DNA of 64,000 nucleotides from Strigamia acuminata (Eukaryota; Arthropoda; Chilopoda; Geophilomorpha; Linotaeniidae). Below, piece by piece: positions 41,877 to 50,840 of the stretch (the first letter of the stretch is position 1; every line of letters begins with the position of its first letter). The DNA is taken from assembly GCA_949358305.1 (NCBI GenBank), contig OX442315.1, forward strand, positions 3,906,001-3,970,000. The letters are read 5' to 3'. Below the pieces are notes generated by a model. The model searched no databases, was not told where the DNA came from, and was given only the letters and a program-made list of their open reading frames with translations. A program made the position numbers and the translations under genes.

Positions 41877-42350
41877 ATGATAGTTTGTGGAGTGTTTGAA
41901 CTCCTTTGTTCAATACTGACCATTCACCATTTTGTGTGGCGCTGCCCGCCAGCAGCGCCCCCTGTATTAAAATATTCACTTATGCTAATTCCTGTTTCCA
42001 AAATGTCCGCATAATTATTTAAGAAAACTTATAAAGAAAACCTAGCCAATTGTTTTTTTTCCCACTTTATTGAAAGAGAGGTGGCAAAGCAATCCATCAA
42101 AAATAATCAGCACGCTTCAAAAAAAGGACAGTTCTCCAATACATTGAAATTGATACAAATAAAAAATTGATGTGTACTGACAATGTCAATAAAAAGGTGC
42201 AAATAAAGTAGGAAAAATTGAAAACATAGCAAAATACATTCCACTTGAAGCTATATTTACCACTTGTTAATAATTTTGTCTTTCATGCGTATAATTCAAA
42301 CATCGAATTTGTTTCAAAATTAAATTGCATTTTAATTTGTTTTGTAGAAG
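41877..42350 (+). repeat. 3'-flank and 5'-flank duplication units leading into Aurora
   Basis: 41877-42020 is the 3'-flank unit (with the CTCF-like 12-mer at 41953) and 42025-42350 the 5'-flank unit. At about 42350, where the other copies enter a channel exon, this one joins the Aurora promoter, matching the arrangement at 11385-11736. Confidence 0.75.
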
Positions 42351-42384
42351 AGCCTATTAGTGTCTGCGAAATTGTTGGACATAG

Positions 42385-42580
42385 AGACCGCCAATACGTC
42401 GCAAGAGGGCGCGCGGACGTATCAGACGCATTGTTGATACGTCCAGCGAACGTTTTGTGTAACAGCCAATCAGGGCTGATTATCTTTGTATTTTATCTGT
42501 GTAATTTGACTGAATTAAACACTTTAACCCTAGTTTTACAGTTGTATTGTTCCGGATCCGAGAATTCCAACAATAATAAA
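42385..42580 (+). promoter_or_regulatory. Putative Aurora kinase promoter and 5' UTR
   Basis: Two CCAAT motifs (GCCAATACG about 42391; GCCAATCAGG about 42469) and two inverted repeats: GACGTATCA...TGATACGTC (about 42416-42443) and AATCAG-GG-CTGATT (about 42471-42484). The whole block is conserved in the Aurora fragment at 11736-11900. No TATA box evident. Confidence 0.5.
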
Positions 42581-42637
42581 ATGACAAATAACGGCAACGC
42601 TGCGCTTAGGGATTGTTCCAACAATGTTCAAGCAGCT
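42581..42637 (+). CDS. Aurora kinase exon 1, 5' part (split by element B)
   Basis: ATG at 42581 opens MTNNGNAALRDC and runs 57 bases to the element B insertion. The exon resumes after the duplicated AGCT at 54449. As it stands, reading through enters the antisense LTR and meets a stop about 22 codons later (to 42706). The matching exon-1 block of the Aurora fragment at about 11893-11953 supports this as one exon before insertion. Confidence 0.7.
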
Positions 42638-43267
42638 TGTCGTGATTCGACTTTGTGGTTAAAGATAATAAATAATAGTACTCGGGAAATACAATATAAG
42701 ATATAATACTGCTTTATTAAATACGCTTACTAATACAGTAAAGGTTAAGGTGATTCCAATGATGGTCCTCGGATTCTTCTGCGAATACGAGTCGCCGCTA
42801 AACAATGGTAGTTCCTATTGTTTAGTCCTACGCGTGGTCTGTGTTGTTGTCTAGGGTTATTTCCACGTGTTATAACGAACACGCGAGAATTCGCTTTCTC
42901 GTGCGAATTAAACGAATATCGCTTGGATATTTATTCTAGCGTAGTTTGGCTACGCTAAATAAATGTGGCTGTTGTACAGTTGAATGGTCAGCGGGCACCG
43001 GTCCTCGATCAATCCGTGAAACGGCCTGAAAGGTGAGGTAGATGGTGCTCTTGCTGAAATGTGGTAACTGTAGTGTATATCCGGTCAAGCGTTGGCGTTA
43101 TATATTAGCCGGAAATGACGTCATATGCAAATCCTTCTGATTATGCAGGTTCGCAGAAACACGAGACTAGTCAGTCTAGTCGGTATTTCTAGCGCGCTCT
43201 AGTGGCGAGGATTAATAACATGATAATCGCCGCTAATTACTTCTTCAGGTGATGCCGAATCACCACA
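42638..43267 (-). repeat. Element B 3' LTR (630 bp)
   Basis: On the minus strand TGTGGTGATTC...CACGACA. Its U3 carries an octamer ATGCAAAT (43125-43132), a full CRE TGACGTCA (43116-43123), a GGAA ETS core (43111-43114) and a TATATA stretch (43099-43106), in promoter order for minus-strand transcription. Confidence 0.95.
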
Positions 43268-43461
43268 CGTCCCTCCCCGAGAATAAATCATCGGGGCCCC
43301 CCTTTAAAATAAAAGGTGGAACAATATCTAATCATAAAATAATCTTTTTATTAAAGGATGATGAATGATGAATAAAATGTTTTACATTCTCGAAATTGAT
43401 ACATAAATAGTTTCTTGGTTCTTTAGGGAAGACAGTCTTCTCGTCTCGAATTTGCAATCGA

Positions 43462-46400
43462 TTATTTCTTCAAGTTATCGGCGTAACTTGGCTTATCTTC
43501 CGAACTTGGTTCGTCCAGGTTGGGAGATGTGGTCAATCTTGAAGAGTAGTCCGAGGGATCTTCGCTCTCATTTAAGTAGAAACGCAGGTGTCCCGGCGCC
43601 TCCAGCGGATTTCCCGTTCGTTCGTGGGCCCAAATCGGTGGCAGGAAGGCCGACATACCTTGATTGGTGTGGTGGATTCTTTGGGCTTCGGCGATGCTGG
43701 TTGGCGCGCGATGCGCTCGGAGGAGCCGTTGATGTTGGATGAAGCGATCGTCTCCGGCTCCGGCTTCAATAGCATCCTTCATCCAGACGTAAAGAGAATA
43801 GCCACGGTCTGGGGTCTGGAGTAATTTTGTTTCAGTGTCCTTCGTCAAGGACAACCCCGGGAAGTACATCCGGAGTCTGGCGGCGATCTGAGGTTCTGCC
43901 GTCTTGGAAGCCTTCATGTTCGATTTTGGGCGGAGCAACTTTCCTTTCGTTCCCTTCTTTTTGAGCGAGACTGGATCGGCCAGTGGCTCGGGAGGTCTAT
44001 TTTCCTTCGGTGGAGGCGGAGGAGGAGGTGTCGGATCCCTGGGAGCCGGAGTTTCCACGACTGGTGTGGTCACCGAAGATGACGGAAGCGGATGTTGGAT
44101 GATCGCTCGAACGTTTTGGTAAGAGGCCTCTGGATCCGGGTCCTGGGCCACCATTTGGGCTCGAATTATTGCCGCGGAGGGCACTAGGCGTGTCCAGCTG
44201 TCTACGAGAGCCGGCGGGACTTGGAAACCCTCGTGGGCCACTACGATCCAGGCTGCTACAGCGACACGCGCGTTTCGGAAGGTGGCGGCGGCCAGTAAAA
44301 TCGACATCAAGTCGGTAATGGCAACCACGATCCTCGTATTCCAATTTGGATGATCCCGATTCCTGTTCTGCGTATATTCAATCGAGATCCGCTGAAGATT
44401 CGAGATGACGTTCTGGATCACGTTTTGTTGGTACGAATCCATTTCGCACAACAGTGCTCTGGCCTGCTCCACGGTTGTGACGTCCAGAAATTGTTGCAGC
44501 GTTACCTCCGACGGGTTGACTGGAGTCGAGGCTTGGATGACTGCTGGGGCTGGCAACATTGGATTGGGTCCCGCGGATGTCGTTGGCTGAGGCACAGATC
44601 TGACCAGACGTCTTGATTTTTCCGGTTCGGGCTTGTCCCAAACAATTGGAGTTCTCGTTGAAGTTGAAGCTTCGGGGATCGTTGGGAGAGGTTCGACTTT
44701 GGCTGGTCCAAAGCGAGCTTCTCGATGTTTGAGTTGTTCTTCAGAACTCAGTGTCGGTGCGCCGATTATTACTTTCTTGCGAAAGGCGCTTGGGAGGCTG
44801 ACGCTGGATGTTACGCTTCTCGTCTGCGAGAGTTCCGGCTTGATGAAAGCGCTTGGCGCCGTCTCTAGACTCGAGGCGGTCGAGGGAGTCGGGCGGTAGA
44901 CTGGTTTGGGCTGCAGTTGCTGGTATTTCATAACTACCGCGAGGAGATCCGCCTGAGTATACATCTTCTTCTGCTCGGGGACCTCGTCGATAATTACCTC
45001 GTCGTCGATCTTCATTGGTTCGGGACTGTCCCGAATTGATCGTGTGTTTTCGTAGCGTTTCCTATCTCGCTGTCGTATTTCCTCTTCACGATACGCTTTC
45101 CACGAACGTGTGCGACTCTCCGATCCTCTTCTTCTTCGTTCGTCTTGTAGACGGAGGTTCTCTCGTTCACGTCGGGCTTTCTCATCACGTTCGCGTAGGA
45201 ACTCTTCTCGGTGTCTGTTCCACGCTTCTCTGTTTTCCTCCCGCCGTCTGAAGTAATTTCTACGATAATCGTTCCAATCTTCTTGGTTCCTATCGCGTCG
45301 GCGTTGATCTTCTCGGCGGTCGGGGAGTTCGCGTACACTTTCTCTTCTACGGCTGGTTGACGGGGCGTCCCTCGATCGAAATCGCGATGTTTGTAGGGCC
45401 TCCGTTTTTTCTAGGCGAGAGAAAGCGCTTGGTTTGGCCAGGCGTTTCTTTGTCGCGGGTATCTTACTCTGCGCGCTGCTGGAAGTGCTTGGCTTGTCCA
45501 GGCATTGTTTCTTTGCTGAACAGCCTCCTTCGTCGTGCTCGTTGGAGAGACGTTTCTCAGCCTTCTGGCGTTTGCGACCAAAGAAACCTAAAAAGTGTAA
45601 TTGGTGCATTGCTCGCTGCGAGGAAATAAAACCGTGTCTTGGCCTCCAATCTGGGCGGTCGGGTCGATCGTCTTGGATTTGTTGGAGCCAAATCTTAATT
45701 TCCTCGGTCGAGTAACCGTCCGGCTGCAAATAATCGAAAACTTCGTCATGCGCGGTTCGTCTCACTTCTTCGTAATACGCCATATGAATCTGGTGTTTTT
45801 CTTCATCTGTTTCGGCGTCGCGCCACTGTTCGTAAACATCCCATCCTCGCTGGTTGTCGGGGAAGGCGGCTCGGATTAGTGGATTCGGGATTGGCGCTGG
45901 TGGGTCCATGTTTCTTGAGATAACTGCCCGTAATGCTGCTTGGTATTGGCGTGGCATGTAGTGGATCAACGTTTGCTGGCTGGACCAGTAGCGGCTGATC
46001 GCACGAGACAATAATAGGCGAATCTTCCATGGTTCAAAGTTGACCGATTCTTCGAGCGCTTGTCGGAACAGTATGGGGATGACTTCTCGCCATAAGCTGC
46101 CTGCGGAAACTCTTTTCGGGTCGATTTGTCCCCACGTAGTGCGATATCCGTCCTAAATATAAGAATATTAATGAATATATTAGGATCGTTGATTAATTTG
46201 TCATATTTTTCTCTAGAGATTCTTTCGTCTAACACAAGATGGCGTCATGGTCGGCCATGTGCTTTTCGACCACGTGTCTTGAAGTTACTTTTTCTTTCGG
46301 TGTTTGATTAATTTTGACGATTCGTCACTTAAAGTTAAATTATTTCTTCGTTCGTGGTCAGTCCACGAACTTATTTCGTATTTTTGATTCTCGATAATTG

Positions 46401-46576
46401 AATTTTTTCTATTTTTTACTTACGTCGGGTTGGACATCGGGTTCATTGGGTTCGTCCCAATTTCCCTCTTCGTTGTTTACGACTATTTGTAACAACTCCA
46501 CTTGTTCTTCATCGTCATCCTCGGAAGCGTTGTTTACGGCCCGTTCAATTTCTTTCTTCCAATCATTTCTTTTCAT
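43462..46576 (-). CDS. Element B ORF3, two exons, novel protein (947 aa)
   Basis: Exon 1 46576-46424 (51 codons, acidic, contains EEGNWDEP). Donor GAC|GTAAGT. Intron 46423-46153, acceptor ATATTTAG. Exon 2 46152-43462, same phase. The first residues of exon 2 (TTWGQIDP, then W.IRLLLSR) align with element A's KTWGPLDP and W.LRILHSR. These lie upstream of the first ATG of the uninterrupted frame, so the splice is supported. Shares the RPDWRPR...HQLHFLGFFG region with a basic patch, the VAAW.VVAHEGFQVPPALV block, a Pro-rich linker, and C-terminal HQRLLRAHR and WAHERT. Has a long Arg/Glu-rich middle (about residues 270-370) absent from A. Function unknown. Confidence 0.85.
46235..46246. promoter_or_regulatory. 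YY1-like 12-mer in the ORF3 intron of element B
   Basis: CAAGATGGCGTC (reverse complement GACGCCATCTTG), identical to a 12-mer in both element A LTRs (27904-27915, 40389-40400) and the element C LTR (58245-58256). Fits the YY1 core GCCATCTTG. Confidence 0.4.
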
Positions 46577-46794
46577 TTTTCGGAAATTAATTTGATACTT
46601 TGATTTACGGCTGCCTCGAGGTGATCGTCGCTTAGTCGGAGATGACAGTGATAAATGTGGGTCGGGTTAGAGGTTAACTATTAGTCTCGTGTCGTCTTTG
46701 ATTGGTTTGGCCAATTAAGACGCATTGTGGGACGTAACAGGTGTCCCCCCTGTGGTTGTTTTTATCGATTGTTTGAGACAATGGCTGGAGTCGC

Positions 46795-49700
46795 TTATTG
46801 TTTTCCGACGAGTTTCCCGTCTTTTATGAACGGGTTTGGCTTGTGTCGACGCATACCGTATATTTTATCAGGTTTGAGGATTCTTGTAGTCTTATTTTTG
46901 TTTGATTGCTTTCCTTTTTTAGGAGATTCTTCGACTATTTCCTCCCTCTCCGAAATCTCATCCGGGGCGTCGGCCGCTTCGTGTAACTCATCTTGAACTA
47001 AATTGGTTGGGCCAGTTTGTTCATCTAAAAACATGTCGCGAATAATTGGATTCTGCGCTGGTTTCGTCTGATATTCCGTCCAAGCCTCTTGAGGAAACTC
47101 AGGTAAGTATGGAGTTAATTCTCGGGCGTGGATCGATCTAAAATTAACGTTGTCTGCCAATCTTTTTAGCTTGAAAGCGTTTCCGCCGTGGGCTTCGAGT
47201 ATGACGTACGGGCCGTCGCGTTTGTCTGCTAGGCCTGAGTGGATCCCCTTATCGGCGCTGGACTGAATATGTGTGTCTTTCCAGACGAGGTCATTGACTT
47301 TAAAATTGCAGAAGGGCCGATCCTTTCCAGCAATGCTAATACGATCTCTCATGTCGAATATGTGAGACATCATATGTTGATAAGTGGCCGAAATAATTTG
47401 CTCCAACCTATCGACGTAAATATGAGGCTTCTCGGGATCGATTTCCAGTATTTCCTCCGGTATTCGCGGGTCCCAGGGCACTCTGAGTTCCCGAGCGAAG
47501 TTTAGAAACGCGGGAGAAAATTTGCGATTCCTCGAGATCGTCGTGCGGATGCTGAAGGCAATTTCACGAAGATATTCGTCCCAGCTGGAGTGAACATCGG
47601 TGAAAATTGCCAGCGCATATTTTATGTCGCGATTTAACCTTTCGACGGGATTGGCCCGTGGATTATAGGTTGACGTGTATGATGTCTCGATGTCGAATTT
47701 TTTACAGAAGTCTTTATACAAATTTGACGCAAATTGTGGTCCATTATCGGAAATTAATTTCCGAGGGAATCCGAAATGAAGCGCCACTTCGTACAAACAT
47801 CGAATGATTTTCTGCTTAGTTGGTCTCTCCATTGGAAAGAGCTCGGGCCATCCGGTCGCGACATCCATGATTACTAAAATATATTTGTTTTTATTGGATG
47901 ACGTGGGTTTTGGGCCCATTAAATCCACGCTCCAGCAGTCGAAGGGTGCGAAGGGGCCGAGTGAGATTCTTTCGTAATTCTTGGGCGTCCTAGGTTTGCA
48001 CGCTTGGCATCTGGGGCAGTGGTGAATGAAACGAACAATATCTCGGGTCATTTTGGGCCAAAAATAGAGTTGGTTCGCACGGTAGATTGTTCTGGCCACT
48101 CCAGAATGTCCGGCGAGTGGGTGTCCGTGGACCATCCACAGAAACCTTGTTAGCAGACTCCTGGGTATAACGACTTTCATCGAAGTACCTGTCTCCGTCA
48201 GATCATCGCGGAAATTCGGGTGGTGTTTTAGTAGAAGTCCATCCTCGATTAAGTACGTGGAGGCCTCTCTTTCGAATTCTTCGCGTTGGATTTCGTCGAA
48301 ATTCTTGTCGGGAAATTTTTTATTTGTGATGAAGTCTCGATAAGTTTTACAGAAGTCGTCTGTCATTTGGGCGGCTATTAATTCGTCCCTGGTGGGCGGT
48401 TTGCTGTTCGTCCCCTTGCTTACGTGGGCGACGAATGCTCGAACGTACTTGTCGGAGATTCGAGGTTCTATCGTTAGCTCGTAATTTGGGTGAGCGTCCT
48501 TGACAGACTGGTACGCTCGGAGCCAATAATTGTAATAATTTTGGTCTCCTGACTCGAGTTTCTCCTTGGGTAATTCGTTTAGCTTCTTAAATTCCCATTT
48601 TCGAACGGGGTTCGGACAGTAGAAGAGGCGTGAGTCGTCCTCTCCGCAGTCGGTCTCGTCTTCGGGGTCTGAAGCTGGGGCTCGTGAGAGGGCGTCTGCC
48701 ACGACGTTGAATTTTCCGGGTCGGTATTCAATGATTAAGTCACAAGCCATTAATTCTAGCTGCCAGCGAGCCATTCTTCCGGACGGTTCCTTCAACGCCA
48801 TTAACCATTTTAGGGCTTCGTGGTCGGTTTGTACGTTGAACTTGGTAAATTCCAGGTATGGTCTGAATTTTCGGATTGCCCAGACGACGGCTAGACATTC
48901 TAACTCTGTCGCATTATAATTCTTTTCGGCTGCTTGTAATTTCCGGCTGATGAACATCGTCGGGACCTCTAACATTACTCCGTCGACGTCATGCTTTTGA
49001 AGCAACGCAGCACCTAGGCCAATTCGACTGGCGTCGGTGTGAAGAGTGAATTCTCGATTAAGATCTGGCAGGGGAATCCGTTTTACATCGATCAGCATTT
49101 GTTTTATTTTGTTAAACGATGTTTCGCAGTGGTCAGTCCATTCGAACTCTTTATCGTTGCGTAACAGATCTGTGATGGGCGCCGCGACGTCTGCCAAATT
49201 TGGGAGTAATCGATTGAAGAAATTCACCATGCCCATGAAACGTTGGACTCCTTTTACATCTTCCGGGGCGGGGAACTGGCTAATGGCCTGGGTCTTTTTC
49301 GGGTCGATGGATAGGCCACCCGTTCCGACTGTGTAACCCAGGAATGCCAATTCTTTGCGGCAAAATTTACTTTTCCCTGGATGGATGTTTAGTCCGGCCT
49401 TTGTGAGTCGCTCCATGACGTCATTCACATGCATCAAGTGGTCTGTAAAGGTCTGAGAGACTATTACTATGTCGTCAAGATAAGCCCATGCGTATTTGTG
49501 TAAGGCGTCGCCGAGAACTTTTTCTATTAATTTTTGAAAGGTGGCGGGTGCGTTTACTAACCCGAAGGGCATTACATTAAACATCAGTCGACCCTGCGGT
49601 GCCCAAAAAGCTGTTTTCTCCTTATCCTCTTCCCGCAATTCAACCTGCCAGTAACCCTTGGACAAGTCCATGGTCGTGACCCAGTTAAATGGGGCGAGTT

Positions 49701-50808
49701 CTCGTAAAATTGCTTCTATTGATGGCATTTGGATGGGGTCAATGACGGTTATGGCGTTTAAAGGTCTATAATCGATGCAGAGGCGCGGTTCGGAGCCTGG
49801 TCGCATGACGAGGACAATCCTCATTCCATACTCTCCGATGGCGTGCGACACGATCCCTTTTTCGAGCAACTCGTTGCACATTGTTCTTACGATGTGTCTC
49901 TTCTGGGGATTCATAGTCTTAAAAGGCACTCGTACCGGTTTGCCCGTAACCAATTCGATCTCGTGCATTACGTAACTTGTCTTCCCTGGATCTTTATTTA
50001 AGTTCTTCGAGTGCTTCTTGAGCATTTCCTCGAGGAGTTTCGTTTGTTCTTCGCCAAGGTTGGCGTCTGCAGCCAGATTATGTATTAAATTCTCCTCCTG
50101 GAGGATAGTATTAAATGATTTAAAATTATAGTCTTGGATGAACTTTTTAATTTCGCCTCCTCCCCATTCCTCGTCGTCCTTAGCTTTGTCTAGGAGTTCC
50201 GGAGGTATTATGGGTAGTCGTGGGTCCTCGTGGTTGTCGATGTAATTCCACGAACGTGTGACTGGGTTGGGCTGGATGTTCATCCGTTCCATCAAATCCA
50301 TTCCTATCAGCAGGATTGTGTCTCGGGTTGGTAACACGATGAAGAAATGCTTAATCGTGCCTCCTTCCCATACGAAATCGGTTGATAACGTCCCCACTGC
50401 TCTAACTTCTCCCGCTGCCGTAAGAACTCGAATATTCTCGTTCATCCCCCGTAATTTTCTCTGTATTTTTTCGTCGAGTGATTCGAATAAGTCGGTAGAG
50501 ATAAACGACTGATCCGCTCCCGAGTCGAGTAGTCCCATTAACACCTTTTTGCCGAAAGAGACCGGTATTTTAGCCAGTACGCTCTTTGCTTCTGTTGATA
50601 GATTGCAACGAAGTATTCGCTTTTTAAGAGGATTGGCCCCTTGGTCAAGCGGTAAAGTCATGAAAGCGTTGGCTATGCCGTCTTCGTCTCTTATTTCGAA
50701 TTTCCGTTTGTTGGTTGGAGTTGTGACTTCCTCGTTGGCAGCTTCCTCGAAAAATTCCAACAATTTTTTCATTTCTTTAATTTGTTTTTCCACTAGTGTA
50801 AGGTCCAT
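46795..50808 (-). CDS. pol: Element B Pol: protease, RT, RNase H, integrase (1337 aa)
   Basis: Protease LLDSGADQSF; RT LCIDYRPLN and YLDD; RNase H TDASRIGLGAA; integrase HHCC (HPLAGHSG...CPRCQAC) with SVDLMGPKP, DNGPQF and NPVERLN carrying the D, D, E residues; KRDGPYVI GPY/F-like module; C-terminal tail NPFIKDGKLVGKQ. Starts 32 bases after the gag stop in another frame, as in element A. Confidence 0.95.
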   Translation of the reverse strand: MDLTLVEKQIKEMKKLLEFFEEAANEEVTTPTNKRKFEIRDEDGIANAFMTLPLDQGANPLKKRILRCNLSTEAKSVLAKIPVSFGKKVLMGLLDSGADQSFISTDLFESLDEKIQRKLRGMNENIRVLTAAGEVRAVGTLSTDFVWEGGTIKHFFIVLPTRDTILLIGMDLMERMNIQPNPVTRSWNYIDNHEDPRLPIIPPELLDKAKDDEEWGGGEIKKFIQDYNFKSFNTILQEENLIHNLAADANLGEEQTKLLEEMLKKHSKNLNKDPGKTSYVMHEIELVTGKPVRVPFKTMNPQKRHIVRTMCNELLEKGIVSHAIGEYGMRIVLVMRPGSEPRLCIDYRPLNAITVIDPIQMPSIEAILRELAPFNWVTTMDLSKGYWQVELREEDKEKTAFWAPQGRLMFNVMPFGLVNAPATFQKLIEKVLGDALHKYAWAYLDDIVIVSQTFTDHLMHVNDVMERLTKAGLNIHPGKSKFCRKELAFLGYTVGTGGLSIDPKKTQAISQFPAPEDVKGVQRFMGMVNFFNRLLPNLADVAAPITDLLRNDKEFEWTDHCETSFNKIKQMLIDVKRIPLPDLNREFTLHTDASRIGLGAALLQKHDVDGVMLEVPTMFISRKLQAAEKNYNATELECLAVVWAIRKFRPYLEFTKFNVQTDHEALKWLMALKEPSGRMARWQLELMACDLIIEYRPGKFNVVADALSRAPASDPEDETDCGEDDSRLFYCPNPVRKWEFKKLNELPKEKLESGDQNYYNYWLRAYQSVKDAHPNYELTIEPRISDKYVRAFVAHVSKGTNSKPPTRDELIAAQMTDDFCKTYRDFITNKKFPDKNFDEIQREEFEREASTYLIEDGLLLKHHPNFRDDLTETGTSMKVVIPRSLLTRFLWMVHGHPLAGHSGVARTIYRANQLYFWPKMTRDIVRFIHHCPRCQACKPRTPKNYERISLGPFAPFDCWSVDLMGPKPTSSNKNKYILVIMDVATGWPELFPMERPTKQKIIRCLYEVALHFGFPRKLISDNGPQFASNLYKDFCKKFDIETSYTSTYNPRANPVERLNRDIKYALAIFTDVHSSWDEYLREIAFSIRTTISRNRKFSPAFLNFARELRVPWDPRIPEEILEIDPEKPHIYVDRLEQIISATYQHMMSHIFDMRDRISIAGKDRPFCNFKVNDLVWKDTHIQSSADKGIHSGLADKRDGPYVILEAHGGNAFKLKRLADNVNFRSIHARELTPYLPEFPQEAWTEYQTKPAQNPIIRDMFLDEQTGPTNLVQDELHEAADAPDEISEREEIVEESPKKGKQSNKNKTTRILKPDKIYGMRRHKPNPFIKDGKLVGKQ

Positions 50809-50840
50809 CTTTTTCGAAGTTATCGCGAGCGGATGTGGAA

